This document shows positions 15,834-25,870 of a stretch of DNA of 64,000 bases, in pieces. The translations under genes and the position numbers were made by a program. The notes under the pieces were generated by a model. That model was not told where the DNA came from and did not search any database. It was given only the letters and a program-made list of their open reading frames with translations. How positions within the stretch are numbered: the stretch's first letter is position 1; every line of letters begins with the position of its first letter. This DNA is from Nocardioides guangzhouensis (GTDB lineage: Bacteria > Actinomycetota > Actinomycetes > Propionibacteriales > Nocardioidaceae): contig NZ_SDKM01000013.1 in assembly GCF_004519545.1 (NCBI RefSeq), forward strand, positions 62,001 to 126,000, given 5' to 3'.

Positions 15834-17240
15834 TCAGGACCTCTTCAGCAGGGCGAGGAACATCGCGTCGGTGCCGTGCCGGTGCGGCCAGAGCTGGAGG
15901 GTGCCGGGGAGCGGGCCGGCGGCGTCGGTGACCTCGGGCAGCACCGCGGCGGCGTCCACCTGGGTCACGTCCGGTCGGGCCAGCACCGGCGCCACCACGC
16001 CCGCGGTCTCGGCGAGCACCGGCGAGCAGGTGGCGTAGGCCACCACTCCCCCGGGCCGCGCCGACGCCAGGGCGCTGTCGAGCAGCGCCCGCTGGAGCGG
16101 CACCAGGTCGTCGAGGTCGGCCGGGGTACGGCGCCACCGGGCCTCGGGCCGCCGGCGCAGCGCCCCGAGCCCCGAGCACGGGGCGTCGACGAGCACCCGG
16201 TCGAAGCTGCCCTCGCGCCAGGCGGGACGGGTGCCGTCGGCGGCGACCACGCCGATCAGCCCGGCCGACGCCGACGCTGTGGTTCGGGCGACCAGCGTGG
16301 CCCGGTGCGGCTGTCGCTCGGAGGCGAGCAGCCCGGCGCCACGCTCGGCGGCCAGCGCGGCCAGCAGCGCGGCCTTGCCGCCCGGCCCGGCACAGAGGTC
16401 GAGCCAGCGGCGGTCGTCGCCCTCCACCGGAGCGTCGGCCAGGCCGATCGCCATCAGCTGCGAGCCCTCGTCCTGGACGCCGGCCCGGCCCGCGGCCACC
16501 GCGTCGACGGCGCCCGGGTCGCCCCCGGCCAGCTCGACGGCGTACGGCGACCAGCGGGTGTGCTCTCCCCCGGCGGCGACCAGCTCTGCCACGGACGCCA
16601 GCCCGGGACGCGCCACCAGCGTCACCCGGGGGGCGGCGTTGTCGGCGGCGAGCAGGTCGTCCAGCTCCGCGGCCCGGTCGCCGAGCGCCTCGGCCAGCGC
16701 CTCGACCACCCACGCCGGGTGGGAGTACGCCACCGAGGCGAAGCCGGTCGGGTCGGCGTCGGCGGCCGGCGCGACCCGGCGCAGCCAGGCGTCGAGGTCG
16801 CGCTCGGAGACCCGGCGCAGGACGGCGTTGGTGAAGCCGGCCGGCCCCTGCCCGACCTTGCCGCGGACCAGGTCGACGGTGGTCGAGATCGCGGCGTGCG
16901 GGGGCACCCGGGTGGCCAGCAGCTGGTGGGCGCCGAGCCGGAGCGCGTCGAGGACCTTCGCCTCCACCTTCGCGAGCGGCCGGTCGACGCAGGCGGCCAG
17001 CACCGCGTCGTAGGTCCCCTGTCGGCGGATGGTGCCGCTGGCCAGCTCGGTCGCGAACGCGGCGTCCCGGCCTGCCAGGCGGTACTGGCGGACCACCTGC
17101 GGCAGCACCAGGTTGGTGTAGGCGCCGTCGGCCCGGACCGCGGTCAGCACGTCGTACGCCGCGGCGCGCGGCGGGTCGACCGGCCGGCGCGGCGCCGGCT
17201 TCCGGCGGCCGCCGGGGCGAGCGCCCGAGGGGCGGGCCAT
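15834..17240 (-). CDS. rsmB: 16S rRNA (cytosine-967-C5)-methyltransferase
   Basis: Methylates C967 of 16S rRNA with SAM. At 468 aa it has an N-terminal NusB-like RNA-binding domain (about 24-150, AAYDVLTAVRADGAYTNLVL) and a Rossmann methyltransferase domain with WLDLCAGPGGKAALLAAL (SAM). The two catalytic cysteines are in VDAPCSGLGALRRRPE and AYATCSPVLAE. ATG overlaps the stop of the MmcQ-like gene. In relatives rpe usually follows directly; here 5.5 kb of other genes intervene. Confidence 0.95.
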   Translation of the reverse strand: MARPSGARPGGRRKPAPRRPVDPPRAAAYDVLTAVRADGAYTNLVLPQVVRQYRLAGRDAAFATELASGTIRRQGTYDAVLAACVDRPLAKVEAKVLDALRLGAHQLLATRVPPHAAISTTVDLVRGKVGQGPAGFTNAVLRRVSERDLDAWLRRVAPAADADPTGFASVAYSHPAWVVEALAEALGDRAAELDDLLAADNAAPRVTLVARPGLASVAELVAAGGEHTRWSPYAVELAGGDPGAVDAVAAGRAGVQDEGSQLMAIGLADAPVEGDDRRWLDLCAGPGGKAALLAALAAERGAGLLASERQPHRATLVARTTASASAGLIGVVAADGTRPAWREGSFDRVLVDAPCSGLGALRRRPEARWRRTPADLDDLVPLQRALLDSALASARPGGVVAYATCSPVLAETAGVVAPVLARPDVTQVDAAAVLPEVTDAAGPLPGTLQLWPHRHGTDAMFLALLKRS

Positions 17241-17662
17241 CAGCCGTCCCGTTCGGCGAAGTACGCCTTCGAGAGCCGTTTCGGTGCCCGGGTGGCCCAC
17301 GCGTCGGTGATGATCTCGGCCAGCTCGTCGCGGTCGACCTCGCCGAGCCGGGACAGCTGCACCAGCACCGCGTTGAAGCCGTCGAAGTGCGGGATCGTGA
17401 AGAACGGCGTCCGCTCGTCCTCGACCAGCATGATCTTGTCGTGCTCGGTCGGGGTGATGATGACGATCAGGTCGTCGTACATCTCCCCGCTCTCCGGGTC
17501 GATCGCGGTCTTGTGCGGCATGCGGTAGAGCAGGAATCCCTTGCCCTTCGGCCCGGTCGGCACCTTGTACGTCGGCCGGTCGCCCCACGAGATGCCGAGC
17601 TCGACCTCGGGCAGGCTCATGCAGATCGCGTCGACGTCGTCGGGGGTCGCCTTGCGCGCCAT
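17240..17662 (-). CDS. MmcQ/YjbR-family DNA-binding-like protein
   Basis: A 140-aa protein of the MmcQ/YjbR family: DDVDAICMSLPEVELGISWG, PTYKVPTGPKGKGFLLYR, PFFTIPHFDGFNAVLVQLSR and the terminal AWATRAPKRLSKAYFAERDG. The fold (CyaY-like) can bind DNA, but the role is unknown. It overlaps fmt by ATGA and shares one base with the rsmB start, sitting inside the normally adjacent fmt-rsmB pair. Confidence 0.82.
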   Translation of the reverse strand: MARKATPDDVDAICMSLPEVELGISWGDRPTYKVPTGPKGKGFLLYRMPHKTAIDPESGEMYDDLIVIITPTEHDKIMLVEDERTPFFTIPHFDGFNAVLVQLSRLGEVDRDELAEIITDAWATRAPKRLSKAYFAERDG

Positions 17663-18609
17663 CAGCGGGCCCCGAACCGGGTTCCCGGCGGGAGTCGCAC
17701 GCCACGGGCCCAGTCGGCCGCGGCCATCTGCTTCTTCCCGAACGCCTTGACCTCGCCGAGCCGGACCGCAGCGGTGGCGGTGCCGACGTGGACGGCGTTC
17801 TTCGAGACCGCGAGCAGCCCGGGCTCGAGCGGCGCGTGGTCGGGGTCGACGGTGACCGGGCCGACCTTGACCCGCTGTGGCTCCTCGCCGTCGAGCGCGA
17901 GCGTGCTCCAGGCGCCGGGCCCCGGCGTGCAGGCACGGATCCGCCGGTCGACGCCGACGGCCGGCTCGCGCCAGTCGACGTGGGCGTCCTCGACCTCGAT
18001 CTTGGCGGCGTAGGTGACGCCGTCCCCGGGCTGTGGCCGGGCCTCGAGCGACCCGTCCGCGATGCCGTCGAGGGTGGCCACCAGCAGTCCGGCCCCGCCC
18101 TCGGCCAGCCGGCCGAGCAGGTCGCCGGCGGTGTCGGTGGGGCGGATCCGCTCGGTCATCACGCCGTACGTCGGGCCGGCGTCGAGCTCCTTGACGATCC
18201 GGAACGTGGTGGCGCCGGTGACCTCGTCGCCGGCCCAGATGGCGTGCTGCACCGGGGCCGCTCCGCGCCAGGCCGGCAGGCACGAGAAGTGCAGGTTGAC
18301 CCAGCCGTGGACCGGGATGTCCAGCGCGGACTGGGGCAGCAGCGCGCCGTAGGCCACCACCGGGCAGCAGTCCGGCGCCAGCGCCGTCAGCTCGGCCCGG
18401 AAGGCCGGGTCGCGCGGGTGCTCGGGCTTGAGCACGGGGACGCCGAGCTCGGTGGCACGCTGGGCCACCGGCGACGGGTGCAGGTGTCGGCCGCGGCCCG
18501 ACGGCGCGTCCGGGCGGGTGAGCACGCCCACGAGGTCGTGCGCGGAGGCGTGCACCGCCTCGAGCGCCGGGAGCGCGACCTCGGGGGTGCCGGCGAAGAC
18601 GACCCGCAC
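17662..18609 (-). CDS. fmt: Methionyl-tRNA formyltransferase
   Basis: Formylates Met-tRNA(fMet) using 10-formyl-THF. The 315-aa product has the Rossmann start [19 protein letters not shown], the catalytic-region motif [20 protein letters not shown] (Asn and His) and [18 protein letters not shown]-terminal OB-like tRNA-binding domain covers about 205-315. GTG start. Works with def, whose gene ends 13 nt upstream. Confidence 0.96.
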   Translation of the reverse strand: MRVVFAGTPEVALPALEAVHASAHDLVGVLTRPDAPSGRGRHLHPSPVAQRATELGVPVLKPEHPRDPAFRAELTALAPDCCPVVAYGALLPQSALDIPVHGWVNLHFSCLPAWRGAAPVQHAIWAGDEVTGATTFRIVKELDAGPTYGVMTERIRPTDTAGDLLGRLAEGGAGLLVATLDGIADGSLEARPQPGDGVTYAAKIEVEDAHVDWREPAVGVDRRIRACTPGPGAWSTLALDGEEPQRVKVGPVTVDPDHAPLEPGLLAVSKNAVHVGTATAAVRLGEVKAFGKKQMAAADWARGVRLPPGTRFGAR

Positions 18610-18622
18610 TAGGGGCGCCCCA

Positions 18623-19168
18623 TCAGAAGCCCAGCCCGTTGGTGCGGTGCGGCGAGAGCCGGACGGTGGGCTTCTCGGTGGCGAACCAGTCGGCCTCGCG
18701 GATCTCCTTCATGGCCAGCCGGCGGGCCTCGGTGTCGAGCCGGTCGACGAACAGGATCCCGTCGAGGTGGTCGGTCTCGTGCTGGATCGCGCGGGCCAGC
18801 GTCTCGCTGCCCTCGATCCGCACCGGCTCGCCGTACATGTCGAACCCGGTGGCGACCACCGACAGCGCCCGCGTGCAGTCCCAGCTCAGGCCGGGGATGG
18901 ACAGGCAGCCCTCGGGGCCGTCCTGGACCTCCTCCGACAGGGCCAGCACCGGGTTGATCAGGTGGCCGACCTCGCCGCCGACGTTCCAGGTGAAGACCCG
19001 CAGGCCGACCCCGATCTGCGGCGCCGCGAGGCCGGCGCCCGGCGCGTCGAGCATGGTGTCGGTGAGGTCGGCGACGAGCCGGCGGAGCTCCTTGTCGTAC
19101 GTCGTGACCTCGGTCGCGCGGGTGCGCAGGACCGGGTCGCCGAACAGGCGGATGGGCTGGATGGCCAC
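18623..19168 (-). CDS. def: Peptide deformylase
   Basis: Removes the formyl group from nascent proteins; metal-dependent. The 181-aa sequence has all three signatures: [10 protein letters not shown] (44-53), EGCLSIPG (metal Cys) and [12 protein letters not shown] (two metal His and catalytic Glu). Placed directly before fmt and 50 nt after priA, as a formyl-Met processing pair. Confidence 0.97.
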   Translation of the reverse strand: MAIQPIRLFGDPVLRTRATEVTTYDKELRRLVADLTDTMLDAPGAGLAAPQIGVGLRVFTWNVGGEVGHLINPVLALSEEVQDGPEGCLSIPGLSWDCTRALSVVATGFDMYGEPVRIEGSETLARAIQHETDHLDGILFVDRLDTEARRLAMKEIREADWFATEKPTVRLSPHRTNGLGF

Positions 19169-19219
19169 GAGGCTCCTCGGGTCGTGCGGCGTCGGGTGCG
19201 GCGGGTGTCGGGCACCAGC

Positions 19220-21265
19220 CTAGAGAGCGACCGGATCGACCTGCACCCGGACCGCGTCCAGCTTGCGAGCCGAGCGCAGCCGCTGCAGCTCGCCGAGGGC
19301 GTCGCTGAGCGCGGTGCCGTGGGCGCGCGGCACCCGGACCACCGCTCGGACCTCCCCGGTGCCCTCGACCGGGACCGGGCCGAGCAGCTCGGCACCCTCG
19401 GGTCTGCTGAGCAGGGTGAGCGCGTCGTCGACGGCGCCCGGCTCCCCGGTGATCGTGGCCAGCCGGCTGGCCGGCGGGAGGTGTGCCGAGCGGCGCTCGT
19501 CGATCTCGCGGCGCGCGAACCCGGCCGGGTCCCAGCGGACCAGCGCCTGCAGGGCCGGGTCGGCGGGGTCGCCGACCGCCACCACCCGACCGCCCAGCGC
19601 GACCAGCCCGGCGGCGCCGAGCCAGCGGCGCAGCGCCTCCTCGCGGGTGCGGAGGTCCAGCCGGGCCAGGGCCAGCCAGGTGTCGAGCAGCAGCACGGCG
19701 GCGTACCCGCCGTCGGCGACCGGCTCGGCGCCGGGCGTGGCCACCACGATCCCGGGCTCGGCACCGACCGTGGCCAGCACCCGCTCGCCGCCGGAACCCC
19801 TCACGACCGTGCCCGGGAAGGCGCGGCCGAGCTCCTCGACGGTGCGCACCTCGCCACGGACCGGTGCCCGCAGCCCCCGGTGGCCGCACTCCGGGCAGGC
19901 CCACGCCTCCTCGACGTGCCCGCACCATCGGCAGGCCGGCGGGGTGGTCGGTCCGGCGATCCGGAGCGGACCGGCACAGGCGGTGCACCGGGCCGGGGTG
20001 CGGCAGCGCTCGCAGGCCAGGCTCGGCGCGTAGCCGCTGCGTGGGGTCTGGACGAGGACCGGCCCGTGGGCGAGGGCACCGCGGATCGCGTCGTACGCCT
20101 GCTTGGGGAGGCGCTCGGCGCGGGCCAGCGGGTCGCGCTCGAGCTCGCGGTCGGAGGCCCCGGTGACCGCGACCGTGACCCGCTCCCGGACCGCCGTGCG
20201 GGGAGCGGCCAGCTCGTGGGCCCAGCCGGTGGCGAGGAGGTACTCCGCCTCGACGGTCCGGGCGAAGCCGCCGACCAGGACTGCGGTGCCCTGCCGCTCG
20301 GCGCGGGTGAGCAGGACCTCGCGGGTGTGGGGGTACGGCGCGCGGGGCTCGGCGTACAGGTCGTCGCCGTCGTCCCAGATCGCGACCAGGCCGAGGTCGT
20401 GGACCGGGGCAAAGGCGGCGGCCCGGGTGCCGACGACGACCCTGCGGGCGCCGCGGGAGAGCGCGAGGAAGTCGCGGTAGCGGGCGGCCGGGCCGCTGTC
20501 GGCCCGCAGGGCGGCGTGGTGACCGGGACCGAGCACCCGCTCCAGCGCGGCGTCCACCCGGTCGACGTCCTTGCCGTCGGGGACGCAGAGCACCGCCCCC
20601 CGGCCGCCGGCGTACGTCGCGGCGGCTGCCCGGGCCAGCAGGTCCGGCCAGTCGGCCCCGGGCAGGGCGCCCCAGACCGCCCGCGGGGAGCCGCCGGCCG
20701 CGAGCGCCTCGAGGTACGCCGGGCCGTGCGGGTGCCCGGCCCAGGCCCGGGCCGCGGCGGGCAGGTCGACGTCGGGAGCCGGCGCCGGTGCGGACGGCTG
20801 CTTCTCGGTGGTGGCGTGCCGCGGCGGGACCGCGAGCCGGAGCACGTCGGAGCGGGTCCCGGCACAGCGGCGCGCCACGTCGGCGGCCAGCCCCGCGATC
20901 TCGGGGCGGAGCACCGGTTCGGGGCTGACCACGCGTCGCACGGGCGCCAGCCGACCCTCGTGGTCGCTCTCGGCGGCGCGCGCGACGACGTACCCGTCGA
21001 CGTCCTGGCCCGCGAACCGGACCTTCACCCGCGCACCCGGCACCGCGTCGTCGGCGAGGTCGGCCGGCACGAGGTAGTCGAAGGGCCGGTCGAGGTGGGC
21101 CAGCGGCACCTCGACGAGCACCCGCGCGACCGGGTCGACCGCGGCCGGCTCGACCGGCGCCTTCTTCGCCGGCCGCCGGCCGCGGCGAGCCGCGGCGCGG
21201 GCGAGCCCGGGCAGCGCGTCGTCCTGCTGCGCCCCCGGGTCGGACTCGTCGCGTGGCTGGCTCAT
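19220..21265 (-). CDS. priA: PriA-like replication restart protein with degenerate helicase motifs
   Basis: A 681-aa PriA homologue. The N-terminal 3'-DNA-binding domain (about 45-140: VLVEVPLAHLDRPFDYLVP, GARVKVRFAGQDVDGYV) and the paired-cysteine zinc region (CERCRTPARCTACAG, CRWCGHVEEAWACPECGH) are intact. The ATPase core is not: no GxGKT Walker A is found (the region reads GALPGADWPDLLARAAAA) and the DEEH box reads AIWDDGDD. Loss of helicase motifs is typical of actinobacterial PriA, which probably acts as a loading platform. Next to metK and def as in relatives. Confidence 0.9.
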   Translation of the reverse strand: MSQPRDESDPGAQQDDALPGLARAAARRGRRPAKKAPVEPAAVDPVARVLVEVPLAHLDRPFDYLVPADLADDAVPGARVKVRFAGQDVDGYVVARAAESDHEGRLAPVRRVVSPEPVLRPEIAGLAADVARRCAGTRSDVLRLAVPPRHATTEKQPSAPAPAPDVDLPAAARAWAGHPHGPAYLEALAAGGSPRAVWGALPGADWPDLLARAAAATYAGGRGAVLCVPDGKDVDRVDAALERVLGPGHHAALRADSGPAARYRDFLALSRGARRVVVGTRAAAFAPVHDLGLVAIWDDGDDLYAEPRAPYPHTREVLLTRAERQGTAVLVGGFARTVEAEYLLATGWAHELAAPRTAVRERVTVAVTGASDRELERDPLARAERLPKQAYDAIRGALAHGPVLVQTPRSGYAPSLACERCRTPARCTACAGPLRIAGPTTPPACRWCGHVEEAWACPECGHRGLRAPVRGEVRTVEELGRAFPGTVVRGSGGERVLATVGAEPGIVVATPGAEPVADGGYAAVLLLDTWLALARLDLRTREEALRRWLGAAGLVALGGRVVAVGDPADPALQALVRWDPAGFARREIDERRSAHLPPASRLATITGEPGAVDDALTLLSRPEGAELLGPVPVEGTGEVRAVVRVPRAHGTALSDALGELQRLRSARKLDAVRVQVDPVAL

Positions 21266-21332
21266 GGCGCGGTCATCCTGTCAGGACCGACCCACACGGG
21301 CCGGCCGACCCCGCTTGGTCAGGGAAATCGAT

Positions 21333-21395
21333 GCCCTGTCAGGGAAAGCATTCCCTGACAGGGCAGGGATTCCCCGGACGTCCGGGGAATCCCTG
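21333..21395. repeat. Two back-to-back perfect palindromes between metK and priA
   Basis: First: GCCCTGTCAGGGAA, loop AGCA, TTCCCTGACAGGGC (21333-21364, 14-bp stem). Second: a perfect 32-bp palindrome, CAGGGATTCCCCGGAC followed by GTCCGGGGAATCCCTG (21364-21395). They share one base and a TTCCCTG-type core, and a further half unit (GTCAGGGAAATCG) lies at 21319-21331. The site lies 10 bp past the metK stop. No U-tract. May act as a terminator or mRNA-stabilising element, or as a protein-binding site. Confidence 0.85.
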
Positions 21396-21404
21396 CACCC
21401 AACC

Positions 21405-22613
<1,209 letters not shown>

Positions 22614-22653
22614 TGTCGTACCCACTCCCGTTCGCGTGTGTTGAGCAAAGTGA

Positions 22654-22659
22654 ACGATA
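22654..22659 (-). promoter_or_regulatory. Possible metK -10 box
   Basis: TATCGT (TANNNT) lies about 40 nt before the metK start in a locally AT-richer stretch. No convincing -35. Nothing here resembles a SAM riboswitch. Confidence 0.3.
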
Positions 22660-22714
22660 ACCCGTGTATTTCCGGTCGGGACACCGGTCCGCCCCGTGGT
22701 TCGCGCACCCCGTG

Positions 22715-22729
22715 CCGGACCTGGTCCGG
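22715..22729 (-). terminator. Short palindrome after coaBC
   Basis: CCGGACC-A-GGTCCGG on the minus strand begins 8 nt after the coaBC stop. With a realistic loop it makes a 5-bp stem; no U-tract. Weak terminator candidate. Confidence 0.3.
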
Positions 22730-22737
22730 AGCGGCCG

Positions 22738-23997
22738 TCAGAGCCGGCCGCGGACCTGGTCCCAGATGGCGTGCGCGAGCGCGGTCTTGCTGCCCCGGGC
22801 CACCGGCACCGGTTCGCCGTCGGCGGCCAGGATGACCGCCTCGTTCTCGGGGCTGCCGAAGACCGCTCCCCCGCTGACGTCGTTGACCACGAGCAGGTCG
22901 CAGCCCTTGCGGGCCAGCTTGGCGCGGGCGTGCTCGAGGATGGTCCCGGACTCGTCGCCGGTCTCCGCGGCGAATCCCACCACCACCGACTCCGGCCGGC
23001 TGCGGTGGCTGGAGAGCTCGAGCAGGATGTCGGGGTTCTGGGTGAGCTCGAGGGTCGGCGCGGAGCCGTCGTCGGCCTTCTTGATCTTGGCCTCGCTCAC
23101 CGCGGTCGGCCGGAAGTCGGCGGGGGCCGCGGCCATCACCACGGCGTCGGCGGCCGCGGCGGAGGAGAGCACGGCGTCGCGGAGCTCGGCGGTCGTGGAG
23201 ACCCGCACCACCTTCACCCCGGCCGGGTCCGGGAGCGTGACGTTCGCGGCGACCAGGGTCACCTCGGCGCCGCGCGCGGCGGCGGCCCGGGCCAGCGCGT
23301 AGCCCTGGAGTCCCGAGGAGCGGTTGCCGAGGAAACGGACCGGGTCGAGGAACTCGCGGGTGCCGCCCGCGGAGACCACGACGTGCCGGCCGGCGAGGTC
23401 GGGGGTGGCCACTCCCCGGCCGAGGACGTCGACCGCGAGCTCGAAGAGCTCGGAGGGCTCGGGCAGCCGGCCCTTGCCGGTGTCCTTGCCGGTGAGCCGC
23501 CCCTCGGCGGGCTCGACGACGACCGCGCCCCGCTCCCGCAGGATGGCCACGTTGGCCTGGGTGGCCGGGTGCTCCCACATCTCGGTGTGCATGGCCGGCG
23601 CGAAGACCACCGGGCAGCGGGCCGTGAGCAGGGTGTTGGTGAGCAGGTCGTCGGCCAGGCCGTGCGCGGCCCTGGCCAGCAGGTCGGCGGTGGCCGGGGC
23701 GACCATGACCAGGTCGGCCTGCTGGCCGATCCGGACGTGCGGCACCTCGTGCACGTTGCTCCACACGTCGGTGGCGACCGGCTTGCCGGACAGCGCCGAC
23801 CAGGTCGGGGCGCCCACGAACTCCAGCGCGGAGGCGGTCGGCACCACGGTCACGTCGTGGCCGGACTCGGTGAGCCGGCGCAACAGCTCGCAGGCCTTGT
23901 ACGCCGCGATCCCGCCGCTGACCCCGAGGACGACACGAGGCCGCTCCGCGGGTGCGGGAGCGGCCTGGTCGGAGCCCTCGGGGGCGTGATCGGTCAT
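22738..23997 (-). CDS. coaBC: Bifunctional phosphopantothenoylcysteine synthetase/decarboxylase
   Basis: Two steps of coenzyme A synthesis. At 419 aa: N-terminal FMN-dependent decarboxylase CoaC ([48 protein letters not shown]; His replaces the Asn of many species, as in mycobacteria). The C-terminal ligase CoaB has [39 protein letters not shown], the Lys-rich [12 protein letters not shown], and [19 protein letters not shown] lies just after rpoZ (13 nt). Confidence 0.95.
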   Translation of the reverse strand: MTDHAPEGSDQAAPAPAERPRVVLGVSGGIAAYKACELLRRLTESGHDVTVVPTASALEFVGAPTWSALSGKPVATDVWSNVHEVPHVRIGQQADLVMVAPATADLLARAAHGLADDLLTNTLLTARCPVVFAPAMHTEMWEHPATQANVAILRERGAVVVEPAEGRLTGKDTGKGRLPEPSELFELAVDVLGRGVATPDLAGRHVVVSAGGTREFLDPVRFLGNRSSGLQGYALARAAAARGAEVTLVAANVTLPDPAGVKVVRVSTTAELRDAVLSSAAAADAVVMAAAPADFRPTAVSEAKIKKADDGSAPTLELTQNPDILLELSSHRSRPESVVVGFAAETGDESGTILEHARAKLARKGCDLLVVNDVSGGAVFGSPENEAVILAADGEPVPVARGSKTALAHAIWDQVRGRL

Positions 23998-24010
23998 GGG
24001 ACCGGGGTCG

Positions 24011-24337
24011 TCACTCGGTGGTGCTGAAGTTCGGCTCGGCGGCGGCAGCCTTGGCGGCGGCCTCCTCGGCCGCGAGCTCGGCCGGGTCGACGTCCTCGCA
24101 GGTGAGCAGGTCGTCGTTGATCTCGCGCAGCGCGATCGAGAGCGGCTTCTCCTGGACATGGGTCTCGACGAGCGGGCCGACGTACTCCAGCAGGCCCTCG
24201 CCGAGCTGGGAGTAGTAGGCGTTGATCTGCCGAGCGCGCTTGGCGCTGTAGAGGACCAGCTTGTACTTGGAGTCGGTCTTGGTCAGCAGGTCGTCGATCG
24301 ACGGGTGGGTGACACCCTCGCCGGTGGGGGCAGACAC
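24011..24337 (-). CDS. rpoZ: RNA polymerase omega subunit
   Basis: Assists beta' folding and RNA polymerase assembly. The 108-aa product has the actinobacterial signature [40 protein letters not shown] and [16 protein letters not shown], then an Ala/Glu-rich tail. I chose GTG at 24337 because GAGG lies 9 nt upstream; a GTG at 24352 would add five residues. Sits between gmk and coaBC, the usual order. Confidence 0.95.
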   Translation of the reverse strand: MSAPTGEGVTHPSIDDLLTKTDSKYKLVLYSAKRARQINAYYSQLGEGLLEYVGPLVETHVQEKPLSIALREINDDLLTCEDVDPAELAAEEAAAKAAAAEPNFSTTE

Positions 24338-24368
24338 GTGCACAAGCCTCACAGAAGTCGGGGAATGA

Positions 24369-24983
24369 TCAGGGCTCGAGATCGAGCCTGAGCAAGTTTA
24401 CCAACTCGTCCGCGGCAGCGTGAACTTCGTGGTTGACGATGGTGACGTCGAACTCCGCCTCGGCGGCCAGCTCGGTCCGTGCGGTGGCCAGCCGGCGCTC
24501 CCGCTCCTCCTCGGACTCGGTGCCGCGGCCGGTGAGCCGGCGTACGAGCTCCTCCCACGACGGTGGCTTGAGGAAGACGAACAGCGCGTCGGGCATGGTG
24601 TCGCGGACCTGGCGGGCGCCCTGGAGGTCGATCTCGAGCAGCGCCGGGCGACCCTGGGCCAGCCGCTCCTCGACCGGCCGGCGCGGCGTGCCGTAGCGGT
24701 GCCGGCCGTGCACGACGGCCCACTCGAGGAGCTCGCCCTCGGCGGCCATCCGGTCGAACTCCTCGTCGGAGACGAACCAGTAGTGGACCCCGTCCTGCTC
24801 CCCCGGGCGCGGCGCGCGGGTGGTGGCGGAGACCGAGATCCACACGTCGGGGTGGTCCTCGCGGATCACCGCAGCGACGGTGCCCTTCCCGACCGCGGTG
24901 GGGCCGGCCAGCACGACCAGCCGGGACCGTGCCGGCGCGGGTGTGCCCGGAGCCGAGGCGTCGACCGAGGTGCGGTCAGTCAC
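24369..24983 (-). CDS. gmk: Guanylate kinase
   Basis: Phosphorylates GMP to GDP. The 204-aa product has P-loop [16 protein letters not shown]-binding [40 protein letters not shown] and lid [20 protein letters not shown] start; it overlaps the mihF stop by 8 nt, so the two are coupled. The 30-nt gap to rpoZ has no terminator. Confidence 0.97.
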   Translation of the reverse strand: MTDRTSVDASAPGTPAPARSRLVVLAGPTAVGKGTVAAVIREDHPDVWISVSATTRAPRPGEQDGVHYWFVSDEEFDRMAAEGELLEWAVVHGRHRYGTPRRPVEERLAQGRPALLEIDLQGARQVRDTMPDALFVFLKPPSWEELVRRLTGRGTESEEERERRLATARTELAAEAEFDVTIVNHEVHAAADELVNLLRLDLEP

Positions 24984-25296
24984 GCGACGAGAACTCGGCC
25001 TCGAGGGCCGCGACCTGCTTGGCGCCGAGGCCGCGCACGCGGCGGCTCTCGGCGATGCTGAGACGCTCCATGAGCTGGCGGGCCCGGACCTTGCCCAGGC
25101 CCGGCATCGACTGGAGCAGGTCGAGGACCTTCATCTTGCCGATGACCTCGTTGGTCTGACCCTCGTGCAGCACCTCGACGATCGAGGCCCCGGAGTTCTT
25201 GAGGCGGTTCTTGACCTCGGCCCGCTCCCGGCGGGATGCAGCCGCCTTCTCGAGCGCGGCCTGACGCTGTTCGGGCGTGAGCGGGGGCAGTGCCAC
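24976..25296 (-). CDS. mihF: Integration host factor, actinobacterial type (mIHF)
   Basis: A nucleoid-associated DNA-binding protein found in actinobacteria, 106 aa. The N-terminal basic helix ([20 protein letters not shown]) and helix-two-turn-helix region ([38 protein letters not shown]) match the family. GTG start at 25296 has GAGGA 8 nt upstream. A TTGCCG-N18-TAGATT promoter lies about 60-90 bp upstream, so this starts the mihF-gmk-rpoZ unit. Confidence 0.96.
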   Translation of the reverse strand: MALPPLTPEQRQAALEKAAASRRERAEVKNRLKNSGASIVEVLHEGQTNEVIGKMKVLDLLQSMPGLGKVRARQLMERLSIAESRRVRGLGAKQVAALEAEFSSRD

Positions 25297-25357
25297 GGGC
25301 AGGATCCTCGTCGTCGGCTGATGGTCGATGGTGCTGTCGGTCGGCGGAATGCTGGTC

Positions 25358-25387
25358 AATCTAGCCACACCGGTTCGCGGACGGCAA
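25358..25387 (-). promoter_or_regulatory. Housekeeping-type promoter of mihF-gmk-rpoZ
   Basis: On the minus strand TTGCCG (25387-25382), an 18-nt spacer, then TAGATT (25363-25358). Predicted start near 25350, giving a leader of about 55 nt that ends with the GAGGA SD. Confidence 0.6.
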
Positions 25388-25402
25388 CGCAGGGTGTGCG
25401 TG

Positions 25403-25870
25403 TCAGAGCAGCGGTTGCTTGCAGACGTCGAGCGCCTGCTGCTCGATGCCCTGGGTGGCCGCGACCACCTCCGGGCTGGCCAGTACCGAGGCCGCGCCGC
25501 GCACGGTCCGCCGGTCCTCCGCGGACAGGCCGGCCGGCAGTCCGCCGCCCTCCTGGAGGTCGCCGGGCTCGAGACCGGTGTCGTCCAGGGCGTCGCGGAG
25601 CCCGTCGAGCGCGTTGATCAGGGTCCGCCACTCGTCCTTGAGGTCGCTCGGCGCCTGGTCGGCGAGGTCCTGCAGGGTGGGGAGCACGTCGAGGAACGCG
25701 CCGGCGCCGCCCTCGTCGACGGTCTTGCGCACGTGCTCGGACTGCTGCTTCACAGCGTCGCAGTAGCCCGCGCGGCGGTCGTCCGCGGACTCCTCGCAGC
25801 CGGTGGCGGAGAGCAGGAACGACGCCGCGAGCGCCGCGGCGACCACGGCAGGGGTACGGCGTGAGGTCAT
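25403..25870 (-). CDS. Putative lipoprotein
   Basis: A 155-aa protein with a lipoprotein signal: basic start MTSRRT, hydrophobic core AVVAAALAASFLL and lipobox SATGC (Cys25). The mature part is acidic and helical, with two cysteines (Cys37 and one near the C-terminus, DVCKQPLL) that may pair. No recognised domain. Overlaps pyrF by ATGA, so it is the last gene of the pyrimidine operon although nothing links it to that pathway. Confidence 0.78.
   Translation of the reverse strand: MTSRRTPAVVAAALAASFLLSATGCEESADDRRAGYCDAVKQQSEHVRKTVDEGGAGAFLDVLPTLQDLADQAPSDLKDEWRTLINALDGLRDALDDTGLEPGDLQEGGGLPAGLSAEDRRTVRGAASVLASPEVVAATQGIEQQALDVCKQPLL

Noticed and set aside
18428..21358. Long plus-strand open frame opposite fmt, def and priA
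   Set aside because: Shadow of three clear genes; no domain, and it spans several gene boundaries.
22614..22737. SAM riboswitch before metK
   Set aside because: No SAM-I, II, IV or SAH aptamer signature; the gap holds only a short palindrome and a -10-like box.
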